64,000 nucleotides of DNA, taken from assembly GCA_964561605.1 (NCBI GenBank), contig CAZLQD010000042.1:1-64000 (forward strand). Reading direction: 5' to 3'. The number at the start of each line of letters is the position of its first letter. Position 1 is the first letter of the stretch. The position numbers and the translations under genes are program-made. The notes beneath the pieces are model-generated. The model was not told where the DNA came from and searched no databases. It worked only from the letters and a program-made list of their open reading frames with translations. Below are positions 56,248 through 64,000 of this stretch, piece by piece. This DNA comes from JALUZX01 sp964561605 (GTDB lineage: Bacteria; Planctomycetota; UBA1135; JALUZX01).

Positions 56248-57773
56248 AGAGGGCCGGCCGGGTCCTGTTCCTTTCGAGCTTCCTGCTCCTCCTGGGCATG
56301 AAGGGGGATGAATTCGTCACCGCAGCAAAGGGAGCGCCGGGAAAACGGAACGTGAACGTGGCGGGCTCCGGGCTCAGCGTGTGGGACGGGATCCTCCAGG
56401 TGGCGAGGTTCATGGGGTGGAAGGTCCGGTGCAACGGCCGGGACGAGCAGGTCCTCAAGTCCTTCCCTCTGCGGGCCTACGTCCGGAACCGGGACGGCGC
56501 CGTCCTGGTGGACCTTATGGCCGCCTCGGCGGGAATGGACGTGATCATCGACGAGGACAACAGGATCTTCACCCTCCTCCCCGAGCCCGAACCGGCCACG
56601 GAGGCGGGGAGGAAGGCCCTTTCCCGGAAGGCCGTGGAGGCCTACCGGATGGCCATGCTCAATCCCGTCAACCCCCTGGATACGCCGGCCTTGCGTTACC
56701 ACCTGGCGGATCTCCTCATGACGGAGAAGGAATACGCCGCGGCGGCGGGGGAGTTCGCCTCCATGGTGAAGAGGGCCCTCCCCAGGGATCCTTTCCTTCC
56801 CCTGGCCTGCCTGAAGGCCGGGCAATGCCTGGAGCGGCTCGGCGACTACCGGGGCGCCAGGGCCTATTTCCGCAAGGTGATCGACGAGTTCCGGGAGAGC
56901 CCCCTCTTCCCCGAGGCGCTCCTGGGGGAGGCGGCCTGCCTCTACGGGGAGGGACGGATCCACGAGGGCGTCACGGGATTGGAGACCTACCTGGCCCGCT
57001 ACGAGGGGACCCGGTACGAAGGTCCCATGCGGGTGGCCATGGCCGACGGGCTGTTTCGGACGAAGGAATACTCTCGTTGCCTGGCGGCCCTGAAGGGGGT
57101 GGACAAACTGTTCCTGCGTCCCGAGGAGAGAAGGAAGGCCCTCTACCTGGAGGGCGCTTCGGCCCTGAGGACGGGTGACCCCGTCCGGGCCGTGAAGGGA
57201 CTCAAGGAATTCCTCCTTTCCGACAAGGGAGGGTCCGAGTTGCACGCCCGGGCGTGCCTGGACCTGGCCAGGGCCTGCTTGGACCTGGGCCGCTACGTGG
57301 AGGCCTTGTGCGCCGTCGAGGACGCCAGGAAAGGAAAGCTCCCCGATTCCCTCCTCCCGAAGTGGGCCGTCACGGCCGCCGCCGTGGAGCGGAAGCTGGC
57401 CGGGCCCGAAGAGGCCGTAAGGGCCCTGGAGGCCGCCCTTACCGGGGCGGGAGGGCCGGGGAAGATCCCCGAGGTGGACCTCATTCTTGGAGAGATCCTC
57501 AGGGAGAGGGGCCAGTACGAGCGTGCCGCCAATCTCCTCCAGGGGCTGGCCGGGGAGAAGGGTCCCATGGCCGACCGGGCCCGGGCCGTGATCGTCCGGT
57601 GCCTGGAGGCCCAGGGACGGGACGCGGATGTCGTGGAGAGGGCTCGGGCCTTCATCCCCCTCACCGGATCCAGGAAGGCCCTGGACGACCTCTTCCAGGC
57701 CTTGACCGACGCTTTGACCCGCCTGGGCAGGCTCGAGGAGGCGGCAAGGGCCGCATCGGGGGTGCCGAGATGA
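56244..57773 (+). CDS. Exported TPR protein with STN-like N-terminal domain
   Basis: The 509-residue protein has a signal peptide (MKRAGRVLFLSSFLLLLGM). An N-terminal beta/alpha domain (about 37-107) reads LSVWDGILQVARFMGWKVRC, then SFPLRAYVRNRDGAVLVDLM and MDVIIDEDNRIFTLL, like the STN domain of secretins and TonB receptors. TPR units fill the rest, e.g. LRYHLADLLMTEKEYAAAAG, LACLKAGQCLERLGDYRGAR and LDLARACLDLGRYVEALCAV. It probably works in the periplasm as an assembly or sensing scaffold. The family is unknown. It overlaps both neighbours by 4 nt. Confidence 0.87.
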   Translation: MKRAGRVLFLSSFLLLLGMKGDEFVTAAKGAPGKRNVNVAGSGLSVWDGILQVARFMGWKVRCNGRDEQVLKSFPLRAYVRNRDGAVLVDLMAASAGMDVIIDEDNRIFTLLPEPEPATEAGRKALSRKAVEAYRMAMLNPVNPLDTPALRYHLADLLMTEKEYAAAAGEFASMVKRALPRDPFLPLACLKAGQCLERLGDYRGARAYFRKVIDEFRESPLFPEALLGEAACLYGEGRIHEGVTGLETYLARYEGTRYEGPMRVAMADGLFRTKEYSRCLAALKGVDKLFLRPEERRKALYLEGASALRTGDPVRAVKGLKEFLLSDKGGSELHARACLDLARACLDLGRYVEALCAVEDARKGKLPDSLLPKWAVTAAAVERKLAGPEEAVRALEAALTGAGGPGKIPEVDLILGEILRERGQYERAANLLQGLAGEKGPMADRARAVIVRCLEAQGRDADVVERARAFIPLTGSRKALDDLFQALTDALTRLGRLEEAARAASGVPR

Positions 57774-58618
57774 GGGCGGCGGGAAAGGTCTTTGTCCTGC
57801 TCGTCTCGGCGTCCTGGGCGGGGGCCCAGGAGAGCCCCGTCCCGGCCCGGACCTCCGGGCTGGAGGCCCTGGTGAAGAAAAGAGAGATCCTGGCCGAGCG
57901 GATCCGGCGCATCCAGGATGCGCGGATCCGGATCGACTTGGGATTGCCCGTGGACCGGGTCTTCCTCAGGTCCCTGATCCCCGCCGGCGGTGGGGATCCT
58001 GCGGCCTTGCGGGAGGAATACGCCCGGGAACTGGATCGCCTGGCGGCCCTCCAGTCCAGGTTGCGCGACCTGAAGGCCCGCTCGGCGAAGATCGCGGCCG
58101 GGCCGGTCCGGAGGAAGGCCCGGCCCGCCCCTGCGGAGATCCGGCCCAAGGCGGCTCCCCCTGCAGGAGGGGGAAAGGCCGCACCCGGGCAGGGTAAGGC
58201 TGGACCAAAGAAGAAGGCCCGGGCCACGATTCCCAGGAGGAAGGCCGTGGTCTACCAGGTGAGAGTGAAACCCCTCCTCCTGGCGGGCGCTTTCTTCAAG
58301 AAGGGCGAATACGAGAAGGCCCTGGCCCTCTACAGGAAGATCCTCGCCGAGGACCCGAAGAACACGGGGGCCCTCTTCAGGGTGGCCCTTTGCCTCGAGA
58401 GGACGGGGAAACCCGACCAGGCACTGGAGATCCTGGCGCGCATCAAGGCCGACAAGGCCGGAACACCCTGGGAGAAGGCGGCAGCCTTCGCCGAGGAGAG
58501 CATTCTCTGGCGGAAGCACTTCGATTCCCTGGGACCCTTGCCTTCCCCGCCGGGAATTGCGGGAACTACGGGAAAGGGCGATTCCACGGGGGAGGTGTCC
58601 CGGGGCGGAGGGAGGTGA
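57770..58618 (+). CDS. Exported coiled-coil/TPR protein
   Basis: The 282-residue protein has a signal peptide (MRAAGKVFVLLVSASWAGAQ). A coiled-coil region (about 30-110) with LVKKREILAERIRRIQDARI and ALREEYARELDRLAALQSRL is followed by a basic Ala/Pro/Lys linker (about 115-165). A short TPR segment follows: GAFFKKGEYEKALALYRKIL and NTGALFRVALCLERTGKPDQ. The Gly/Ser/Thr-rich end has no fold. I do not recognise the family. It is coupled to the upstream TPR gene (ATGA) and its end meets the second kinase gene, so this three-gene unit is bound into the regulatory operon. Confidence 0.83.
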   Translation: MRAAGKVFVLLVSASWAGAQESPVPARTSGLEALVKKREILAERIRRIQDARIRIDLGLPVDRVFLRSLIPAGGGDPAALREEYARELDRLAALQSRLRDLKARSAKIAAGPVRRKARPAPAEIRPKAAPPAGGGKAAPGQGKAGPKKKARATIPRRKAVVYQVRVKPLLLAGAFFKKGEYEKALALYRKILAEDPKNTGALFRVALCLERTGKPDQALEILARIKADKAGTPWEKAAAFAEESILWRKHFDSLGPLPSPPGIAGTTGKGDSTGEVSRGGGR

Positions 58619-58623
58619 GCTTC

Positions 58624-59776
58624 GTGGCGGAGACGCTGGAAGACCTCCGGAGGTGGGAGCCCGGGGCGGCCGGAAAGGAGAGCCTGGAAGAGGCCTTCCA
58701 GGCCTTCTCCTCCACGGCAAGGGACCTGGAGCGGGCCTACCGGGACCTGAGCCTCGAGGTGGAGCGCCTGGACCTGGAGGTCCACGAGGCCAACGCCAGG
58801 CTCCAGGCCGTCCTGGGAGCCCTTCCCGAGGGGGTCGTGGCGGCCGATGCCGGCGGGGGAATCACCACGATCAACCCGGCGGCCCGCAGGATCCTCGGTC
58901 TGGAGGAGGAAGGGGAGGGCCTTCCCGAGGCGACGGCCGAACTGACAGACGCCTCCGGCGCCCCCCTCCTCCTTCCCTCCTCGAATCCTGAAGACCGGGT
59001 CTTCCGGACGGCGGCCGGAGAGGAGCGCCGCATCCGGGTCCGCTACGTACCCCTCTCCGGGGAAGGAGGAGCCCTCTGGATCCTGGAGGACCGGACCGAG
59101 CTGGAGCGGCTGGAGGGGAAGGTGGCCCACCTGGACAGGCTGGCCGGCCTGGGGAGGATGGCCCTGTCCATCGCCCACGAGATACGGAACCCCTTGAACG
59201 GTGTGGCGGGTTTCGCGGGCCTCCTGCTCCGTGGCGCCCCCGACGAGAAGACCCGCCGTTACGCCTCTTCCATCGTCCAGGGCGTAGGAAGGATCGATTC
59301 GATCATCCGGAATCTCCTGGCCTTCGCCAGGCCTGGAAGCCTGGCCGCCAGGAGGGTGGACCTGTCCGGCGTTGTGGAGAAGGCCCTCGATGTCGCCGGC
59401 AGGGAGGGGATCGCCCTTCGGCTCCCCGGGGAGCCCGCCTGGGTCCTTGCCGATCCCACGGCGGTGGAACAGGTCCTGGTCAACCTGGTGGGAAACGCCC
59501 GGGAGGCCGGCGGAGAGGAGGTGCCCCTCCTGGTGAGCCTGGAGCGGAGAGGCGGGGCCTGGCTCCTGGCGGTGGAGGACGGTGGGCCGGGAATCCCGGC
59601 GGAGGAGAGGGAGGCGGTCTTCGAGCCCTTCCACTCCGGCAAGGAGGGCGGGACGGGCCTGGGCCTCTCCATCGTGAAGCGGATCGTCGAGTTGCACGGG
59701 GGCCGGGTGGGGGCGGCCGACCCGGTGGAACTCGGCGGCGCCAGGATCGAGGTGGTCCTGCCCGGGGAGGCCGACC

Positions 59777-59787
<11 letters not shown>
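58624..59787 (+). CDS. Cytoplasmic PAS sensor histidine kinase, second system
   Basis: The 387-residue protein has no membrane segment. An N-terminal coiled coil (about 20-60) precedes a PAS domain (ARLQAVLGALPEGVVAADAG, then LWILEDRTELERLE). HisKA has LSIAHEIRNPLNGV (H185). The ATPase domain has VNLVGNAREAG, EDGGPGIPAEE and TGLGLSIVKRIVELHGG. Architecture is like the soluble kinases FleS and FlgS that control flagellar sigma-54 activators. A perfect GGAGGTGA lies 5 nt before GTG 58624; GTG 58615, overlapping the previous stop, is possible. It overlaps the regulator gene by 11 nt. Confidence 0.9.
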
Positions 59788-61168
<1,381 letters not shown>

Positions 61169-61192
61169 ACTCCTCCCTTCCGGCCCTCCCCG

Positions 61193-61208
61193 AAGGCCCG
61201 GGCCTTTT
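61193..61208 (+). terminator. Palindrome with T-run after the second regulator
   Basis: AAGGCCCGGGCCTT followed by two more T residues starts 25 nt after the regulator stop. The palindrome could form a 5-bp stem with a CCGG loop. It is short; it may be a weak terminator separating this operon from the exonuclease gene. Confidence 0.35.
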
Positions 61209-61230
61209 CGGTCGTGAGGGGCCCGGCGGT

Positions 61231-61236
61231 TACAAT
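61231..61236 (+). promoter_or_regulatory. TACAAT -10 element, possibly leaderless start
   Basis: TACAAT ends 6 nt before the ATG at 61243, the normal distance from a -10 element to the transcription start. No ribosome site precedes the ATG. This arrangement fits a leaderless mRNA. No clear -35 is seen. Confidence 0.45.
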
Positions 61237-61242
61237 CCTCCC

Positions 61243-62355
61243 ATGCGTTCGGCCAGGGATAGATTGCGCGGAATCCTGGGGGGGGGCTCCTGGGGCCGCG
61301 GGGATCGCCCTGCGGGGGACCGCCTTCCGGGGGGCGGCGGGAGGGACTACCCCCTCCTGGAGGAGAAGGTCCTCCCCCCCGGGACCCGTCACGGCGGGGA
61401 CCGCCTGGAAGGGGCCCTTTCGGCCTCCTTCCGGGCCCTGGCCGTCCTCGCCGGGGATCCTGCCCTGGCGGAGTTCTCCGCCGGGGAAGCCCTCTTCCTC
61501 GACACGGAGACCACGGGGCTCGCGGGGGGGGCGGGGACGATGGTCTTCCTCTGCGGGACGGCCCGGTTCCTGGAGGACGGATCCCTCCTCTTCCGGAGGT
61601 GGTTCTTGAAGAGTCCCGGCGGGGAGAGGGCCTTTCTCGAGGGGATCCTCGGCGACCTCTCCCGCGCCAGCGTCCTGGTCACCTTCTCGGGGAAGTCCTT
61701 CGACCGGCACAGGCTGGCCGACAGGCTCGCCTTCCACGGGATGGACGAGGCGGTGCGGCGCATGACCCACCTGGATCTTCTCCATTCGGCGAGGCGTGTC
61801 TACAGGAAGAGGCTCCCCGACGTGCGCCTCAGGACACTGGAGGAGCGCCTTCTCGAAGTCTTCCGCGGGGACGACCTTCCCGGGGCGGAGTGTCCCAGGC
61901 TCTACCTGGATTGGCTCAGGGGGCACGCCGTGGACCTGGAGCCGGTCTTCCGGCACAACGAGCTGGACGTCCTCTCCCTGGTGACCCTCCTGGCCCGTCT
62001 GGGGAGGGATCCCTGGGAGGGGGCCGTGCCACTCCCTCTCCTTGCGGCCCACGCCGCCCGCCTGGAGAAGGCCGACCCCCTGAAGGCGGCCATACTATAC
62101 GGAAGAGCGGGAAAGGACCTGGAGCGTGCCCTCTGCCTCGCCCGGGGAGGGAGGAAGGAGGAGGCCCGGGAGGTCCTGGAGGAGCTGGTCCGCCTGGGGG
62201 AGAGGGAGGCCTTCCTCCCCCTGGCGGGGATGCTGGCCTCTTCGGGGAAGGAGAGGGACCGGGCCCGGGAACTGGCCCGGGAGGCCCTCCGCCTGTTCCA
62301 TCCCGGGGAGAAGGAGCGGCTCCGGGCGGAGAGGTTGCTGGGCCGTCTCGGTTGA
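61243..62355 (+). CDS. RNase H-like exonuclease domain protein (YprB-like) with helical tail
   Basis: The 370-residue protein has a basic, Gly-rich N-terminus and an RNase H-like exonuclease domain (about 75-250). Catalytic acids are seen in LFLDTETTGLAGGAGTMVFL (DTET), THLDLLHSARRVYR, and HNELDVLSL near the end of the domain. This matches the YprB/PF13482-type predicted 3-5-prime exonucleases. The C-terminal 110 residues are helical, TPR-like (AAILYGRAGKDLERALCLAR). The nucleic-acid substrate is unknown. The ATG follows a TACAAT element and lacks a ribosome site, so it may be leaderless. Confidence 0.83.
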   Translation: MRSARDRLRGILGGGSWGRGDRPAGDRLPGGGGRDYPLLEEKVLPPGTRHGGDRLEGALSASFRALAVLAGDPALAEFSAGEALFLDTETTGLAGGAGTMVFLCGTARFLEDGSLLFRRWFLKSPGGERAFLEGILGDLSRASVLVTFSGKSFDRHRLADRLAFHGMDEAVRRMTHLDLLHSARRVYRKRLPDVRLRTLEERLLEVFRGDDLPGAECPRLYLDWLRGHAVDLEPVFRHNELDVLSLVTLLARLGRDPWEGAVPLPLLAAHAARLEKADPLKAAILYGRAGKDLERALCLARGGRKEEAREVLEELVRLGEREAFLPLAGMLASSGKERDRARELAREALRLFHPGEKERLRAERLLGRLG

Positions 62356-62451
62356 GGGGGGGCGTGCCTGACCTTAGACTCTACCTCGACGGGAGGGAAG
62401 GGGACGAAACGGCGGGGTTTCCCTAACCCCCTCCTCATCCGGAGCGGATTC

Positions 62452-62856
62452 ATGACCAAATACCGGATTCTCCTGGGCAAGGCGGGCCTGGACGGTCACG
62501 ACAGGGGGGCCCGCTACGTGGCCCACATCCTCCGGGACGCCGGATTCGAAGTGATCTACACGGGGATCCGCAGGACCCCGGAGCAGATCGTGGAGGCCGC
62601 TCTCCAGGAGGATGCGGACGCCCTGGGCCTGAGCCTCCTTTCGGGGGCCCACATGGTGATCTTCAAGAAGGTCCTGGATCTCCTGGAGGAGAGGGGCGCC
62701 CGGGACATCCTGGTCTTCGGAGGCGGAACCATCCCGCCGGCGGACGTGGATGCACTGAAGAAGATGGGCGTGAAGGCCGTCTTCACCCCCGGAACCCCCG
62801 CTGCGGTGATCGTGGCCGAGCTGAAGCGGTTGCTTTCGGAGAAGGGGAAACGGTGA
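62452..62856 (+). CDS. Methylmalonyl-CoA mutase B12-binding subunit
   Basis: The 134-residue protein is a cobalamin-binding domain. LGKAGLDGHDRGARYVAHIL contains the DxHxxG motif with the axial His (H16); LSLLSGAH and LVFGGGTIPPAD are the other two cobalamin loops. It is the separate small chain of a split methylmalonyl-CoA mutase, which converts (R)-methylmalonyl-CoA to succinyl-CoA with adenosylcobalamin. The ATG has GGAG upstream. Its stop overlaps the meaB start (GTGA). The gene order B12 subunit, MeaB, large subunit supports a two-chain enzyme. Confidence 0.93.
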   Translation: MTKYRILLGKAGLDGHDRGARYVAHILRDAGFEVIYTGIRRTPEQIVEAALQEDADALGLSLLSGAHMVIFKKVLDLLEERGARDILVFGGGTIPPADVDALKKMGVKAVFTPGTPAAVIVAELKRLLSEKGKR

Positions 62857-63815
62857 AGGACCTTCTCCAGGCCGCCCGGAAGGGGGACAAACGGGCCCTG
62901 GCCAGGCTCGTCACACTCCTGGAGGACGATCCCTCCCTGGCGCCCGCCCTCCTGGAAGGAGAGGGGGAGTGGCCCTTTCCCGGGCTTGTCCTCGGCGTGA
63001 CGGGGCCCCCCGGCGTGGGAAAGAGCACCTTCGTCTCCGCCCTGGTGGGAAAATCGAGGAGGAAGGATCCTGCCGGGAAGGTCGCGGTCCTGGCGGTGGA
63101 TCCCACCTCTCCCTACACGGGCGGGGCGCTTCTGGGCGACAGGGTGCGGATGATGGAGCACTCGGGGGACGAGGGCGTCTTCATCCGTTCTTTCGCAAAC
63201 AGGGGTCTCCTGGGCGGGCTCGCTCCCGGGATCAGGGCCGTTCTACGACTCCTTGGGGCCACGGGCTGGGACCTGGTCCTCCTGGAGACGGTCGGGGTCG
63301 GACAGAGCGAGGTGGACGCCGCTTCCGTGGCGGACCTCACGGCGGTCCTCCTGGCGCCGGGCCAGGGTGACGGTATCCAGATGCTCAAGGCAGGCCTCCT
63401 GGAGGCGGCGGACCTCTTCGTCGTCCACAAGGCGGACCTGCCCGGGGCGGAGCGGGTGGCCTCGGAAATCGAGGCCGCCCTGGACCTCTCGGAACCCGGG
63501 CCCAGGGGAAGACCCCCGGTCCTCCTGGTCTCTTCCGCCCGTGGGCGGGGCCTGGAGGAGTTCCTGGAGGCCCTGGACAGGAGGAGGGCCGAGCTGAAGG
63601 GCCCCATCGAAGAGAGGCGGAGGCGGGCGGCGAGGGAAGACGCCCGCCGCCTGGTCCTGGACCGGGCTTCCGCCAGGCTGGCCCGTGCCCTGGAGGGCGA
63701 AGAGGGCCTCCTGGAGGACCTCCTCGAGGGGAGGGCCGGCCTGGACGAGGCGGTCCTCCGAATCCTCAGGAACGCCCTGGACCGGGGCGGGAAAGAGGAA
63801 GGAGAAAGAACATGA
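62853..63815 (+). CDS. meaB: Methylmalonyl-CoA mutase-associated GTPase MeaB
   Basis: MeaB is a G3E-family P-loop GTPase that guards and repairs methylmalonyl-CoA mutase and gates cofactor loading. The 320-residue protein has Walker A GPPGVGKS (51-58), LAVDPTSPYTGGALLGDR, the RMMEHSGDEGVFIRS switch, ETVGVGQSEVDAASVAD (switch III / Walker B side) and the specificity motif HKADLPGA (NKAD type). The C-terminal helical dimerisation arm is present (RLVLDRASARLARALEGEEG). It is coupled at both ends by GTGA and ATGA overlaps to the mutase genes. Confidence 0.95.
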   Translation: MKDLLQAARKGDKRALARLVTLLEDDPSLAPALLEGEGEWPFPGLVLGVTGPPGVGKSTFVSALVGKSRRKDPAGKVAVLAVDPTSPYTGGALLGDRVRMMEHSGDEGVFIRSFANRGLLGGLAPGIRAVLRLLGATGWDLVLLETVGVGQSEVDAASVADLTAVLLAPGQGDGIQMLKAGLLEAADLFVVHKADLPGAERVASEIEAALDLSEPGPRGRPPVLLVSSARGRGLEEFLEALDRRRAELKGPIEERRRRAAREDARRLVLDRASARLARALEGEEGLLEDLLEGRAGLDEAVLRILRNALDRGGKEEGERT

Positions 63816-64000
63816 TTCCCGAACCCTTGGAGGAACTGAAGCGTCGCTGGGAGAGGGAGACCCTCGGGAAGGCCCTGGAGAAGGCTCCGGAGCGGAAAGA
63901 GGAGTTCCGGACCCTTTCAGGGATTCCCTTGGAGCGGGTCTACCTCCCGGACCGGGAAATCCTGGAGGACTACGCAGGAAAGCTCGGGATGCCGGGGGAG
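63812..64000 (+). CDS. Methylmalonyl-CoA mutase large subunit, N-terminal part (cut by window edge)
   Basis: Only 63 codons are present. The frame opens MIPEPLEELKRRWERETLGK and continues with FRTLSGIPLERVYLPD and ILEDYAGKLGMPGE, the usual N-terminus of the mutase alpha subunit just before the YPFTRG substrate-entry segment. The ATG overlaps the meaB stop (ATGA). The catalytic barrel lies beyond the window. With the B12 subunit upstream this is a split-chain mutase operon. Confidence 0.88.
   Translation, partial: MIPEPLEELKRRWERETLGKALEKAPERKEEFRTLSGIPLERVYLPDREILEDYAGKLGMPGE

Overview
The window is GC-rich (about two thirds G+C by eye, not computed) and densely coding, with very strong G/C preference at third codon positions. 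Neighbouring genes are often joined by 4-bp ATGA or GTGA overlaps. Several traits fit a Gram-negative, flagellated member of the Planctomycetota or a close relative: many secreted glycoside hydrolases and lipoproteins, parallel beta-helix surface proteins, prenyltransferase-like toroid proteins, YVTN-propeller phosphoesterases, and a Ste24-type M48 protease. There is no rRNA or tRNA gene here, so the taxonomy is inference.

Layout. (1) 0-12 kb: a secreted GH2 glycosidase (-), a GH89 alpha-N-acetylglucosaminidase coupled to an SSS-family sugar symporter (+), then a minus-strand cydA-cydB-phosphoesterase operon. (2) 12-19 kb: a plus-strand membrane/stress-type operon: polytopic membrane protein, DUF4129-like, DUF4350-like, MoxR ATPase, DUF58, SpoIIM, RDD. 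It is followed by a decayed FG-GAP/VCBS repeat gene. (3) 20-36 kb: M48 protease, an unrecognised membrane protein, an S8-type protease with an altered catalytic Asp, a toroid protein coupled to an HlyD-like adaptor, twin parallel beta-helix proteins each with the same terminator, a lipoprotein, a DEAD-box helicase, a PhoD-like phosphatase and an N-acetylneuraminate lyase. (4) 37-45 kb: a glycosyltransferase/TPR island with tandem intact and decayed transferase modules. (5) 45-48 kb: a second, larger GH2 enzyme. (6) 48-61 kb: the flagellar filament operon fliC-fliD-fliS-fliT-like (-) with an exact sigma-28 -10 element, facing two sigma-54-type two-component systems. These flank three TPR/coiled-coil envelope proteins. 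(7) 61-64 kb: an RNase H-like exonuclease and the start of a methylmalonyl-CoA mutase operon (B12 subunit, MeaB, mutase large subunit cut by the window edge).

How the parts may work together. Regions 1, 3 and 5 look like scavenging of amino-sugar or sialylated glycans: secreted GH89 and GH2 enzymes, a symporter and a sialic-acid lyase. Region 4 next to region 6 suggests glycosylation of flagellin or another surface structure. The sigma-54 regulators and the intervening TPR module suggest a dedicated control system for motility or envelope assembly. These links are inferred from gene order and domains only. The strongest candidates for something undescribed are the TPR module between the two-component systems, the glycosyltransferase/TPR island with its apparent frameshift, and the S8 protease lacking the normal Asp.
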